This document shows, piece by piece, positions 16,671 through 24,737 of a stretch of DNA of 41,554 bases (position 1 is the first letter of the stretch; each line of letters begins with the position of its first letter). Source of the DNA: Bacteroidales bacterium (GTDB lineage: Bacteria > Bacteroidota > Bacteroidia > Bacteroidales > UBA7960); the NCBI GenBank assembly GCA_007129355.1, contig SKVR01000223.1, forward strand, positions 1 through 41,554, in the 5' to 3' direction. Under the pieces are notes generated by a model. That model had not been told where the DNA came from. It saw only the letters and a program-made list of their open reading frames with translations, and ran no database searches. The position numbers were made by a program, and so were the translations under genes.

Positions 16671-17429
16671 TTATACCTCCCGTTCTTTTAATTTAAAATA
16701 ACTTACAATCAGGAAAAAAGGAGCAGTCAATCCCCAAAAGAGAATTTTAGCGATATCCGGGATAATAACCGTAAAGAGCTCCAGACCTTGTGGTGGAAGA
16801 TTTTCTTCATTGATCTGATTAAATTCACCAAGGATAATCCATCCGAAAAGGCCTGCTATTGTGCCTAAAGCAACAATGATTACAAAAATGCTTAGCAATG
16901 TTTTTAACATGTTATTCTTGCGGAAATACAGTGCTCCCAGAAAAAACACACTTTGTGTTACCAGGTAAACTCCCATATTTTTAAAACCTGCCTCTGTAAA
17001 AGGGTTGTAAAAATCCATAGAGGTGCTGAAAATCAAAGCTGACAAAAGCCCTGCAACTATCAATACAAGGCTGAGCAGCGCATGCGCAACCAAAACGTAT
17101 ACGATGGAAGTGAGTAGCCAGTGCGATAGCAGTTTTTCAAATGTGGTAGCTGGCAGAATCAAATAAAACTGCCCACGTGCCGGAGTATGTATTTCATTGT
17201 ATGCCATGGATGTTATCAGGTAACCAGCAATGAAAATAAAGCTGATACCAGTGGCAGACAGGCTTTCTATATTAAAATTTCCTGTAGCAAAGCTTTGCAA
17301 TAAAGCACTTACGATAATAACGCCACTTAGGGCACCAAATCCAATCAGCCATGTTTTCATGTTCATGATTGAATGTCTCTTTATTAGCAGGAACAAACGT
17401 TGTATTGAAAATTGATTTATTTTTTCCAT
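16671..17429 (-). CDS. ABC transporter permease-like membrane protein
   Basis: A 252-residue protein with about six transmembrane helices (for example WLIGFGALSGVIIVSALLQSF, GISFIFIAGYLITSMAYN, SIVYVLVAHALLSLVLIVAGLLSALIF, LSIFVIIVALGTIAGLFGWII). It starts 4 bases after the ATPase gene ends, which assigns it as the permease of the same exporter. The extended soluble regions are short. The family is that of small ABC-2-like permeases without recognisable conserved motifs, so the substrate cannot be named. Confidence 0.8.
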   Translation of the reverse strand: MEKINQFSIQRLFLLIKRHSIMNMKTWLIGFGALSGVIIVSALLQSFATGNFNIESLSATGISFIFIAGYLITSMAYNEIHTPARGQFYLILPATTFEKLLSHWLLTSIVYVLVAHALLSLVLIVAGLLSALIFSTSMDFYNPFTEAGFKNMGVYLVTQSVFFLGALYFRKNNMLKTLLSIFVIIVALGTIAGLFGWIILGEFNQINEENLPPQGLELFTVIIPDIAKILFWGLTAPFFLIVSYFKLKEREV

Positions 17430-17433
17430 AGCT

Positions 17434-18264
17434 TTAAGATTTTATGGCGTTGTTAATAATTTCGGAATTCTTAATTACTCCGTTGAAAAGGAGTTCGAGA
17501 TCAACCGCTGTATCATGACCGGTACTCTTCAGAATGGCTGCTTTGCCACCCAGTACTTCTTCAGCATATAATATTCCCTCGCTGGTATTATCTTTAACTT
17601 TTCCGAAAGTTAGTTTGGTAGAAATATCCATCAGGCTTTCCTTAAATATGATACTGCCGTTTTCCAGGATTATTACATGGTCGATAATACTTGCCAAATC
17701 TCTTACCTGGTGTGTGGATATTATTATGCATTGTTCCTCAGTAGAAGCAGCAGCCATAATTCTCCGGAACTGACTTTTGGAAGGAATATCAAGCCCGTTG
17801 GTGGGTTCATCCATGAGCAGCACATTGGTTTGGGTTGCTAAACCAAAGGCAATAAGGAATTTCTTTTTCTGGCCATATGAATAGGCTGTCAGTTTCTTGT
17901 CATTAGAAATTTCAAATTCCTGCAAGTACTTCTGCAGCATCGTGTGTTCGAAACGCGGATAAAAAGGTGCGTTCATTTCAACAAATGTTTTTATGGAAAC
18001 CGGGGGAAGTACAAATTCTTCAGGTATCACATAAATATTGGCCATAATTTCAGGAAGCCGGGTGCTTACATTTTTCTCAAATATGAGGCATTCGCCACTT
18101 TTTGGAAAAAGTAATCCTGACATGAGTTTGAGCAGTGTGGTTTTTCCTGCTCCGTTCATGCCAAATAACCCGTAAATGTTGCCTGATTGAAGTTCAAGGT
18201 TTAACTCCCTGAACAGTTCCTGGTTCTTCCTGTAACCAAAATTCAGGTTTTCAATTTTTACCAT
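17434..18264 (-). CDS. ABC transporter ATP-binding protein
   Basis: A 276-residue ATPase subunit. Walker A GLFGMNGAGKTTLLKLMSG (31-49), Q-loop region YVIPEEFVLPP, signature TAYSYGQKKKFLIAFGLA, Walker B NVLLMDEPTNGLD and the H-switch IISTHQVRDL are all present. The signature is SYGQKKK rather than the canonical LSGGQ; the Ser, Gly and Gln are retained, a form also seen in YtrB/CcmA-like exporters. A C-terminal extension of about 70 residues follows the NBD. It is the first gene of the operon ATPase-permease-GntR-GIN, with a promoter and operator candidate 45-80 bases upstream. Confidence 0.93.
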   Translation of the reverse strand: MVKIENLNFGYRKNQELFRELNLELQSGNIYGLFGMNGAGKTTLLKLMSGLLFPKSGECLIFEKNVSTRLPEIMANIYVIPEEFVLPPVSIKTFVEMNAPFYPRFEHTMLQKYLQEFEISNDKKLTAYSYGQKKKFLIAFGLATQTNVLLMDEPTNGLDIPSKSQFRRIMAAASTEEQCIIISTHQVRDLASIIDHVIILENGSIIFKESLMDISTKLTFGKVKDNTSEGILYAEEVLGGKAAILKSTGHDTAVDLELLFNGVIKNSEIINNAIKS

Positions 18265-18293
18265 GGTTCTTGTGTTTATTAAGTTACTACTGT

Positions 18294-18326
18294 TATACTA
18301 AACTAATACACTGCAAATCTAGTATA
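18294..18326 (-). promoter_or_regulatory. Candidate GntR operator over the ABC operon promoter
   Basis: A perfect 7-base inverted repeat, TATACTA (18294-18300) and TAGTATA (18320-18326), separated by 19 bases. The right arm overlaps the -7 element, and the interval covers the expected transcription start, which is where a repressor would bind. The centre-to-centre distance of 26 bases is large for one dimer, so it could be two half-sites of a larger operator. Confidence 0.4.
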
Positions 18327-18344
18327 CTGATTTGAATTGTGCAA
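18314..18344 (-). promoter_or_regulatory. Promoter candidate for the ABC-GntR-GIN operon
   Basis: Read on the minus strand: TTG (18344-18342), a 20-base spacer and TAGATTTG (18321-18314), a perfect TAnnTTTG. The expected start point is near 18307, with a leader of about 43 bases to the ATPase ATG. Confidence 0.5.
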
Positions 18345-18349
18345 GTTTT

Positions 18350-18379
18350 TTTGGAGAAATTTTTAAAAATTTCTCCAAA
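18350..18379. repeat. Perfect 30-base palindrome
   Basis: TTTGGAGAAATTTTT followed by its exact reverse complement, with no spacer. It lies between the 3' end of the GNAT gene and the ABC operon promoter, on the far side of the -33 element. Neither strand has a U-run after the hairpin in the direction of the flanking genes (the T-run precedes it on the plus strand), so it is not a canonical terminator. It may be a protein binding site, or a hairpin ending the GNAT transcript. Confidence 0.9.
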
Positions 18380-18431
18380 TATTTATTAATGATCAGAATA
18401 TGAGTAGCTTATGGTAAGATAATTTTTAGGT

Positions 18432-18458
18432 TAAAACCCATAGATAAACAGGGTTTTA
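18432..18458 (-). terminator. Hairpin after the GNAT gene, weak terminator candidate
   Basis: TAAAACCC and GGGTTTTA form a perfect 8-base stem with an 11-base loop, 17 bases past the GNAT stop codon. U residues are within the right arm rather than after it, so intrinsic termination is uncertain. Confidence 0.3.
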
Positions 18459-18474
18459 TGCTTGATGTGTTTTT

Positions 18475-18903
18475 TTAATCATCATAGGAGCGCACAATAT
18501 ACACCAGGTAGTCGTCAAGGTATGAAAAACCAAGTTGTGTATAGAGTTTAATGGCTTCCGTGTTAGTTTTATGAACTTCAAGCTTGATCTGGAATCCTTT
18601 GTTTTTTGCAAACTTAATGGATTCCATGGTTAGTTTTCTACCTATTCCTCTTCCCTGAAATGCCGGCAAAACACCAAAATGGTGCAAATGAATTCTTCTT
18701 CCGTCGAATGTCATCCATGAAGTAGCCAGTAAGCGCTTGTCTTCACCTTCAGCAATCAGCAATTTACCCCCCATTTTAATGCTTTTTTCAATAATTTGCT
18801 TATTATCGCCGCGGTGCGCACCACCCAATCCGGTTTTTAGCCAGAGATCAGTTATAGCGGGGTAATCTTCCGGTTTGTAATCGCGAATAACCATATTTTC
18901 CAT
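18475..18903 (-). CDS. GNAT family N-acetyltransferase
   Basis: A 142-residue acetyltransferase. It starts MVIRDYKPEDYPAITDLWLKTGL, the usual GNAT beta1-alpha1. HLHHFGVLPAFQGRGIGRKLTMESIKFAKNKGF is beta4 with the acetyl-CoA pyrophosphate loop (Q-G-R-G-I-G). LEVHKTNTEAIKLYTQLGFSYLDDY is the N-x-x-A-x-x-x-Y-x-x-x-GF element. It resembles RimI-like enzymes, but the substrate cannot be told. It lies 36 bases downstream of the pantothenate kinase gene in the same direction, so they may be cotranscribed. Confidence 0.9.
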   Translation of the reverse strand: MENMVIRDYKPEDYPAITDLWLKTGLGGAHRGDNKQIIEKSIKMGGKLLIAEGEDKRLLATSWMTFDGRRIHLHHFGVLPAFQGRGIGRKLTMESIKFAKNKGFQIKLEVHKTNTEAIKLYTQLGFSYLDDYLVYIVRSYDD

Positions 18904-18939
18904 TTTGCGGCTCGGTTTGAAGTAAACAATATTGTATGC

Positions 18940-19773
18940 TTATGTTTTTGGATTTCGCGTTTTAGCACTATGACTAATAGCGGCACCAATTGCAGTGCAA
19001 TACCTTGCATGAACAGGAATATGAAATTTTACTCCATAAAGTTTTGACAGTTGGTTGAAAGTTCTTCCGGCTTGAGGTACATTACTCAGATTTCCGCTTA
19101 TAACTATCTCAGAATCTTTTTCAACTTTTGCGGCAAGCACAGCCATCATTCCTATGGTTTGAAAAACCATATTGAGAATTGCTTTGAGCAGGTCGTTTTT
19201 ACCTGCTTTATCATCCATTTTGCCAAAATTGGAGGCAGTAAGGGTAGGAGGCAGGTTACCTATGTCTCCAATGGAAATGTCACTGATACTAAGGTCTACA
19301 AGGCTAAGATCTCCGGTCTCGGCAAGATTTACAATATTATCAAAATCTGACAGATTCAGCATGGCTTTAGATAATCCCATGATGGTACCACCCCCAACAC
19401 CTGTTCCACCAATATGCGATATGCAGTTTCCATGCGCTTTCACCAATGCTGTGCCGGTACCCATACTTACAATAATGGCTTTATTGAGCCCTGACAGATA
19501 AAGTCCCCCATAACCCAGTGCCCTGAATTCTTCTACTTTGAAAACCGGCACACCCAGAATATCTTTCTGGATAAAGCTTGCCCCCACACCGGTCATCCTT
19601 ATAAGTTCAACCTCAGATATGGGCATTTTGTAAATACTCAGGAATTTCCCCAAAGCACCTGAAGCCGATGCAACCGGGTCGCTGGCCTCAACCGATAAAG
19701 GATCGAGAAGCCTGTCGTCTTTAATACCAACAATCTTAGTGATACTCCCACCTATGTCTATACCTATTATCAT
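18940..19773 (-). CDS. coaW: Type II pantothenate kinase
   Basis: CoaW phosphorylates pantothenate with ATP, the first step of CoA synthesis. The 277-residue protein has the ASKHA actin-like fold: phosphate 1 IIGIDIGGSITKIVGI, a catalytic acidic region near FKVEEFRALGYGG, phosphate 2 VSMGTGTALVKAHG, and HIGGTGVGGGTIMGLSKAML, which closely follows the staphylococcal type II signature. The end is ARYCTAIGAAIS. Type II enzymes are known from Staphylococcus, some Bacillus and eukaryotes; Bacteroidota more often have type III (CoaX). In this family the enzyme tends not to be inhibited by CoA, although that is not shown here. The -7 box sits right at the start codon. Confidence 0.85.
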   Translation of the reverse strand: MIIGIDIGGSITKIVGIKDDRLLDPLSVEASDPVASASGALGKFLSIYKMPISEVELIRMTGVGASFIQKDILGVPVFKVEEFRALGYGGLYLSGLNKAIIVSMGTGTALVKAHGNCISHIGGTGVGGGTIMGLSKAMLNLSDFDNIVNLAETGDLSLVDLSISDISIGDIGNLPPTLTASNFGKMDDKAGKNDLLKAILNMVFQTIGMMAVLAAKVEKDSEIVISGNLSNVPQAGRTFNQLSKLYGVKFHIPVHARYCTAIGAAISHSAKTRNPKT

Positions 19774-19777
19774 GAAT

Positions 19778-19785
19778 CAAAAATA
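19778..19785 (-). promoter_or_regulatory. -7 element candidate for coaW (leaderless-type)
   Basis: On the minus strand TATTTTTG (19785-19778) matches TAnnTTTG exactly and ends 5 bases before the ATG at 19773, so the start point would coincide with the start codon. The nearest TTG upstream is 25 bases away, longer than usual. Confidence 0.35.
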
Positions 19786-19874
19786 ATCATTTTGCATAAC
19801 ACTTCTTTGTCAATATTAATATTTGTCTTAACTTGCCAATGATATATTTAATTATTTTCTAATACTATAATCAA

Positions 19875-20852
19875 ATGAGAACACCTGAAGAACAGGTGCA
19901 GTATTATTCAGATATGATCAGGAAAAATCTCAAAAAGATCATTCTTATCCTTGCTGCACTGATTATTGTGTTTACTTCCATAAAAACAGTAGGACCTGAA
20001 GAGGAAGGCGTTGTGCTAATGCTCGGGAAGTACAACAGGACACTTCAACCGGGATTGAATTTTATTTTACCTGCAGGCATTGAAATTATGTACAAGATAC
20101 CTGTACAACGGCAATTGAAGCAGGAATTTGGCTTTCGAACCGCACAGGCCGATACCCGATCACGTTATGCTGGCGGTGATTTCGGCCAGGAATCGCTTAT
20201 GCTGACCGGCGATCTGAACCTTGCAGATGTTGAATGGGTAATTCAATATCGTATTACGGATTCTTTTAAGTATCTGTTCAGAGTAAGAGATGCCGAAGAT
20301 GCTCTAAGGGATATGTCGGAAGCTGCCATGCGAAAGATAGTTGGTGATCGCACTGTAAACGAAGTACTTACAGTTGGAAGGCAGGAAGTTGCATCAACTG
20401 TTGAAGTATTGCTTCAGCGCATGTGCGATGAATATGAGAACGGAATACGCATTGATCAGGTTGTATTGCAGGATGTTAATCCACCCGAATCTGTTAAGCC
20501 ATCATTTAATGCAGTAAACCAGGCTCAACAGGAAAGAGAAACTCTTATCAACCAGGCCGAATCGGAATATAACCGCGTAATTCCACGTGCCAGGGGTGAA
20601 GCTCTGGAAACTATCCAGCTGGCCGAAGCCTATGCCCTGAACAGGGTAAACAGAGCCACTGGTGAAGCAGAAAGGTTTATATCCGTCTTCGACGAATATG
20701 CCAAAGCCCCTGAAGTTACAAAGCGTAGACTATATCTGGAGATAATGGAAAGGATCATCCCCAAATTAGGTAATAAAATCATTGTGGATGAAAAAGGCAC
20801 TAATGTATTACCTCTTTTGAATTTGGGTAAAGAACCCTTGCAAACCCCTTAA
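19875..20852 (+). CDS. hflK: HflK, SPFH/Band 7 membrane protein
   Basis: HflK and HflC form a cage in the inner membrane that encloses FtsH and modulates its proteolysis. The 325-residue protein has one N-terminal membrane helix (KKIILILAALIIVFTSI), then the Band 7 domain beginning TVGPEEEGVVLMLGKYNRTLQPGLNFILP, and the HflK-specific GDLNLADVEWVIQYRI. A long coiled-coil region follows (QQERETLINQAESEYNRVIPRARGEALETIQLAEAYALNRVNRA). The N-terminal low-complexity region seen in enterobacterial HflK is absent, giving a short form. hflC starts 47 bases downstream. Confidence 0.95.
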   Translation: MRTPEEQVQYYSDMIRKNLKKIILILAALIIVFTSIKTVGPEEEGVVLMLGKYNRTLQPGLNFILPAGIEIMYKIPVQRQLKQEFGFRTAQADTRSRYAGGDFGQESLMLTGDLNLADVEWVIQYRITDSFKYLFRVRDAEDALRDMSEAAMRKIVGDRTVNEVLTVGRQEVASTVEVLLQRMCDEYENGIRIDQVVLQDVNPPESVKPSFNAVNQAQQERETLINQAESEYNRVIPRARGEALETIQLAEAYALNRVNRATGEAERFISVFDEYAKAPEVTKRRLYLEIMERIIPKLGNKIIVDEKGTNVLPLLNLGKEPLQTP

Positions 20853-20899
20853 TGAAAGCTTTAGGCATGATATTTAATTAAAAATAAATTGATTTACAT

Positions 20900-21838
20900 A
20901 TGAAACCAAAAAATATTATAATTTTAATTGCCGTTGCAGTCATTGCTATTGTAGGGTTTAGCAGTATATTTATACTCAACGAAACCCAGCAGGCAATAGT
21001 TACGCAGTTTGGTAAGCCTGTTGGAGGTCCCAGAACCGAACCCGGACTCAACTTTAAAGTTCCGTTTATACAAAAAACACAGTATTTTGACAAGCGATAC
21101 CTGAAGTGGGATGGAGATCCCAACCAGGTTCCTACCCAGGATAAAAAATTCATTCATGTTGATACTTATGCCCGCTGGCAGATTGTAGATCCTCTGCAGT
21201 TTTTTATCAGGTTAAGGGATGAACGCTCAGGCCAGTCAAGGCTCGATGATATTCTGGATGGTGAAACCAGAAATGCTGTTGCAAGTCACGAACTTCTGGA
21301 TCTTGTACGTTCAACCAACCGTGAACCTGAAGTTTATGACGACTATCTTGAGGATATGGAAGAACTTGAGGAAATTACTGTAGGACGAGAACGTATTGAA
21401 GCGTTGGTCCTCGATAGGGCCAATGAAAGAACTGCTGACCTCGGAATCAGGATTCTCGATTTCAGATTCAAGCGTATGAACTACGTGGATGATGTGCGCA
21501 GAAATGTTTACGACAGGATGATAAGTGAGCGAAACAGGATTGCAGATCAGTTTCGTTCAGAGGGGCAAGGAGAGGCCCGCCGAATCGAAGGTGATAAGGA
21601 AAGAGATCTTGCCCAGATACAGTCAGAAGCAATAAGGGAATCTGAGATCATCAGGGGTAGGGCTGATGCCCGGGCAACGGCCATTTATGCTGCAGCTTAT
21701 AATCGCAATGCCATGTCGCGCGACTTGTACGGATTTCTCAGGTCAATGGAGGCACTTGAAAAATCTTTTGATTCTAAAACCAGCTTAATTCTTACAACAG
21801 ATAGTGAACTTTATCGATACCTGAAAAGTACCCGGTAG
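20900..21838 (+). CDS. hflC: HflC, SPFH/Band 7 membrane protein
   Basis: The partner of HflK. A 312-residue protein with a signal-anchor helix (NIIILIAVAVIAIVGFSSIFIL), the HflC opening NETQQAIVTQFGKPVGG, the Band 7 core (PGLNFKVPFIQKTQYFDKRYLKWDGDP, VDTYARWQIVDPLQFFIRLRD), then a coiled coil (NRIADQFRSEGQGEARRIEGDKERDLAQIQSEA) and a C-terminal helix ending SELYRYLKSTR. In bacteria the pair is normally encoded together, as here. The operon ends at a strong hairpin 25 bases after the stop. Confidence 0.95.
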   Translation: MKPKNIIILIAVAVIAIVGFSSIFILNETQQAIVTQFGKPVGGPRTEPGLNFKVPFIQKTQYFDKRYLKWDGDPNQVPTQDKKFIHVDTYARWQIVDPLQFFIRLRDERSGQSRLDDILDGETRNAVASHELLDLVRSTNREPEVYDDYLEDMEELEEITVGRERIEALVLDRANERTADLGIRILDFRFKRMNYVDDVRRNVYDRMISERNRIADQFRSEGQGEARRIEGDKERDLAQIQSEAIRESEIIRGRADARATAIYAAAYNRNAMSRDLYGFLRSMEALEKSFDSKTSLILTTDSELYRYLKSTR

Positions 21839-21862
21839 AAAACAATATTTTTTTAAAAAGCT

Positions 21863-21900
21863 ATGGGAGATTGAATGCATTGTTATTCATCTCCCATTTT
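21863..21900. terminator. Strong hairpin terminator after hflC, possibly bidirectional
   Basis: ATGGGAGA (21863-21870) pairs with TCTCCCAT (21890-21897), then after one bulged T, TGAAT pairs with ATTCA, giving 13 base pairs around an 8-base loop. TTTTCTTT follows on the plus strand. On the minus strand TTTTT follows two bases past the stem, so it could also end the convergent porin transcript. Confidence 0.75.
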
Positions 21901-21926
21901 CTTTGGGGGTATCCTTTATATTTATG

Positions 21927-23147
21927 TCAGATCCCCATTTCTATCTGGAACATAACATTCCAATATTGCTTAACCCCGTTTGCGTTGCGAAAACCGGAAT
22001 TATCGTGGTAAGAAATATTTAGTTGCAGTTTGTTTTTATGGTCGGGCATATACTTTGTAAAGCCAAGTGTGTATATATCTTGTTTATTCTGAAACCATTT
22101 AACGGTATTACCGGGTTTAATATAAGTATGCCTTGCTGCTATTTCATAATTTAACGGGAATACATAGCTCATCTGATTATTGAGTCCCCACCCTGTAAAA
22201 CTGTATAACAGGCTTTCATCTACCATAAATACCTGCTGATCAGTTATGTTTCGTGTAGCAAATTCGGATGCTATAGCCCAGCCATTAAACTTTGCAACTA
22301 AATCTATGAATGAAGATAAAATGTTTTGTTTTTCAGGCAAATAAACCCCTCGTTGGCCAGATGATTTTGCAGCACGATGATTAAAAGATAATGTAGCTCC
22401 TAAAGAAACTTTCGGGGTGCTTTCTCTTAACAGGTCGCCTTCCAGAAAATCGCCATCTCTTTTAAACTCACCTAGTGGCAATAATTCAATGCGCCCGGTA
22501 TATGCAAGGCCTGGATCGGTAAGTACCACATTGCGGCCTTCGCCTGAGCTGATGGCTGTTTTGACCCTGTAAACGAATCCTTCATTTCCCGAATTGTAAT
22601 AAGCCATCACACCAAAATCCCTGTCAATATTGAATATAGCGTTTACTGCTGAACGATCAGCAAATTGCTACGATCCACTAGATGTAACCCTTTGCCGGTT
22701 GCCGGGTAGTTTCCCCTGGCCAAAACCCATATAAAAATTGGGAGAAAAATTATAAAAAACCATGGCATCACGCACTATTCCGGGAAAGCCAGTATTATCC
22801 CAGTCCTGATCACCCCGCGAAAATGACAACTGCAGGTAATAGGTAAAATCGGTGTTACCTACGAACCCATCAAAACGAAGACGAAGTCTTCTTACATTGG
22901 CTTCAAAATTATCAGGAGTGAGGTTGCTGCCACTTATCGTATTCATGGCTGCCCGGTTTTGCATACGAAAACGGATATTCAGACCAAAAACTGAATCCGG
23001 ATCAAAAAAACCTAACCCTTTGTCAAAATTTATTACAGCCCGTTCATCAACCTCGGTCTGGGCATTCGCATGTTCAGTTGATGCTATAATAAGTAAACCA
23101 GCCATCAATAAACCTGATAAACCGGTTTTGAGAAAAATAGCTTTCAT
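21927..23147 (-). pseudogene. Phosphate-selective-type porin (OprP/OprO family) interrupted by an in-frame amber codon
   Basis: The ORF track shows two pieces (23147-22668 and 22610-21927) in the same frame. Reading through a single TAG at 22670-22668 joins them with no frameshift into a 406-codon porin. The N-terminal piece has a signal peptide (GLSGLLMAGLLIIASTEHANA) and porin strands (VRRLRLRFDGFVGNTDFTYYLQLSF) ending GKLPGNRQRVTSSGS. After the stop comes QFADRSAVNAIFNIDRDFGVMAYYN, the expected continuation, then barrel strands to NVMFQIEMGI. The family usually has Leu in a GS/GN-LQF context here, so a TTG to TAG change would explain it. Other genes in the window use TAG as a normal stop (pyrE, ftsH). 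Either a recent nonsense mutation or a sequence error. Confidence 0.85.
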
Positions 23148-23201
23148 TTGCGGAAATGATTTTTTTAAAATTGCAGTTGGAGAAATTTCAGTAAAATTTA
23201 T

Positions 23202-23921
23202 TTAGTCATTTTTTACAAGAACATCAGCAATATGTAAAACCTTTATTGGAATATTATTGCGACTGATGTAACCCTGAAGGTGCATCAGGCATGATGCTTC
23301 AGTTGATATGATATATTCGGCACCGGTTTTTGCTGCATTTTCAACTTTTTGTTCAGCCATAGCTGTGGCTATAGATTCATGCTTTATTGAAAAAGTGCCA
23401 CCAAAACCGCAGCAAACATCCGTATGTTCCATTTCGATGATCTCAAGACCTTTAACATTGGATAGTAGTTTGCGGGCTTCATCCTTTAGTCCGTATTCTC
23501 TTAGTGCAGCGCATGAATCGTGTATGGTTGCTTTGGCATTAAAACTGGCACCTATGTCTTCAATCTTTAAAACATTAACCAGGTAATCAGTAAGCTCAAA
23601 AATTCGTTTGCGAAGCTGGCGGTTTTCGTTGTGCAAGACTGAATTATCGAACATACCGGGGTAATAATTCCTGACCATGGCTACGCATGATGCCGAAGGA
23701 CCCACAACTTGCTTATAATTCACAAAATCACGTATAAATTTTTCAGCAACACATTTTGCGTCATCCCAGTATCCGCTATTGAAAGCTATTTGCCCGCAAC
23801 AGGTTTGGTCTGGATTATATCGAACCCTAACTCCGGTTTTTTCCAGAACCTTGACCATATTCATGCCTGTTTGTGGGTAAACCTGGTCAATAAAGCAAGG
23901 GATAAAAATACCAACTTCCAT
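23202..23921 (-). CDS. lutA: LutA/YkgE-like iron-sulfur protein (CCG domains)
   Basis: A 239-residue protein with two CCG cysteine-rich domains: VGIFIPCFIDQVYPQTGMNMVKVLE with NPDQTCCGQIAFNSGYW, then ATIHDSCAALREYG with HTDVCCGFGGTFSIKH. The cysteine pattern fits LutA, YkgE and the heterodisulfide reductase subunit B fold that binds an Fe-S centre. In the LutABC complex it takes part in lactate oxidation; alternatively it could serve another Fe-S oxidoreductase. Here it lies between rlmB (32 bases upstream) and the broken porin. lutC is 11 kb away on the other strand, and no lutB is visible in the window. Confidence 0.9.
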   Translation of the reverse strand: MEVGIFIPCFIDQVYPQTGMNMVKVLEKTGVRVRYNPDQTCCGQIAFNSGYWDDAKCVAEKFIRDFVNYKQVVGPSASCVAMVRNYYPGMFDNSVLHNENRQLRKRIFELTDYLVNVLKIEDIGASFNAKATIHDSCAALREYGLKDEARKLLSNVKGLEIIEMEHTDVCCGFGGTFSIKHESIATAMAEQKVENAAKTGAEYIISTEASCLMHLQGYISRNNIPIKVLHIADVLVKND

Positions 23922-23953
23922 AATGGATTTATTTACAATTTTACAGCATCTGT

Positions 23954-24697
23954 TTATTTTCCAATTACAAACTCACGTTGTCTCAAAGCTTCAAAAAGCA
24001 CGATACCCGTAGCCACTGATACATTCAGTGAACCAATTTTGCCCTTTTGTGGTATGGCCATAACATAGTCTGCCATAGTAATACATGCTTTTGAAATACC
24101 TTTTTCCTCTGATCCCATAATAATTGCCAGCGGGCCGGTAAGTGCTGTTTCATAAATGGTATTTTGTGATTTCTCAGTGCAGGCAGCAATAGTTATTCCG
24201 CTTTCTTTTATAAATGCAAGGCTCTCCAGGATTTCCCTTTCGCGGCAAACCGGAATACGTGATAAGGCCCCTGCCGAAGTTTTGATGGCATCGGCATTAA
24301 CGGGTGCACTTCCCTTTTCTGACAGAATTAATGCATGTGCACCTGCACATTCGGCTGATCGGGCAACAGCACCCATATTGCGCACATCAGTAATTTTATC
24401 CAGAACTACCAGCAAAGGTGTTTCACCTTTTTCGTATATAGTTGGGATAAGCATATCCAGTTTATGATAAGTTATTAAGGCAATCTGGGCTATAAATCCC
24501 TGATGGTTTTTACGTGTTATGCGGTTAAGCTTTTCTACCGGGACCATCTGAAAGGGAATATTTTTCTCACGGATGATCTGGAATAATTTCTGAAAATTAA
24601 TGCCTGATAATCCTTTCTGAATGAATATCTTCTCGGGCTCTTTGCCTTCTTCCAGGGCTTCAATGATGGGATGAATGCCAAATATATAGTTTTCCAA
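23954..24697 (-). CDS. rlmB: 23S rRNA (guanosine(2251)-2'-O)-methyltransferase
   Basis: A SPOUT-class methyltransferase of 247 residues that methylates the ribose of G2251 in the 23S rRNA P loop. The N-terminal L30e-like domain (NYIFGIHPIIEALEEGKEPEKIFIQKG) precedes the SPOUT domain. Motif 1 is DKITDVRNMGAVARSAECAGA, motif 2 is AIIMGSEEKGISK, and motif 3 is IPQKGKIGSLNVSVATGIVLFEALRQR. Motif 3 supplies the knot and SAM site. The gene is 40 bases downstream of the GWxTD gene. Confidence 0.95.
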   Translation of the reverse strand: MENYIFGIHPIIEALEEGKEPEKIFIQKGLSGINFQKLFQIIREKNIPFQMVPVEKLNRITRKNHQGFIAQIALITYHKLDMLIPTIYEKGETPLLVVLDKITDVRNMGAVARSAECAGAHALILSEKGSAPVNADAIKTSAGALSRIPVCREREILESLAFIKESGITIAACTEKSQNTIYETALTGPLAIIMGSEEKGISKACITMADYVMAIPQKGKIGSLNVSVATGIVLFEALRQREFVIGK

Positions 24698-24737
24698 TTT
24701 AAACGATTTTAGATTATTAAGTTCTTTGAGTAATATC

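Noticed and set aside
22668-22670. TAG read as pyrrolysine or by suppression in the porin
   Set aside because: TAG is an ordinary stop in pyrE, ftsH and lptD here, and no suppressor genes are visible. Nonsense mutation or error is simpler.
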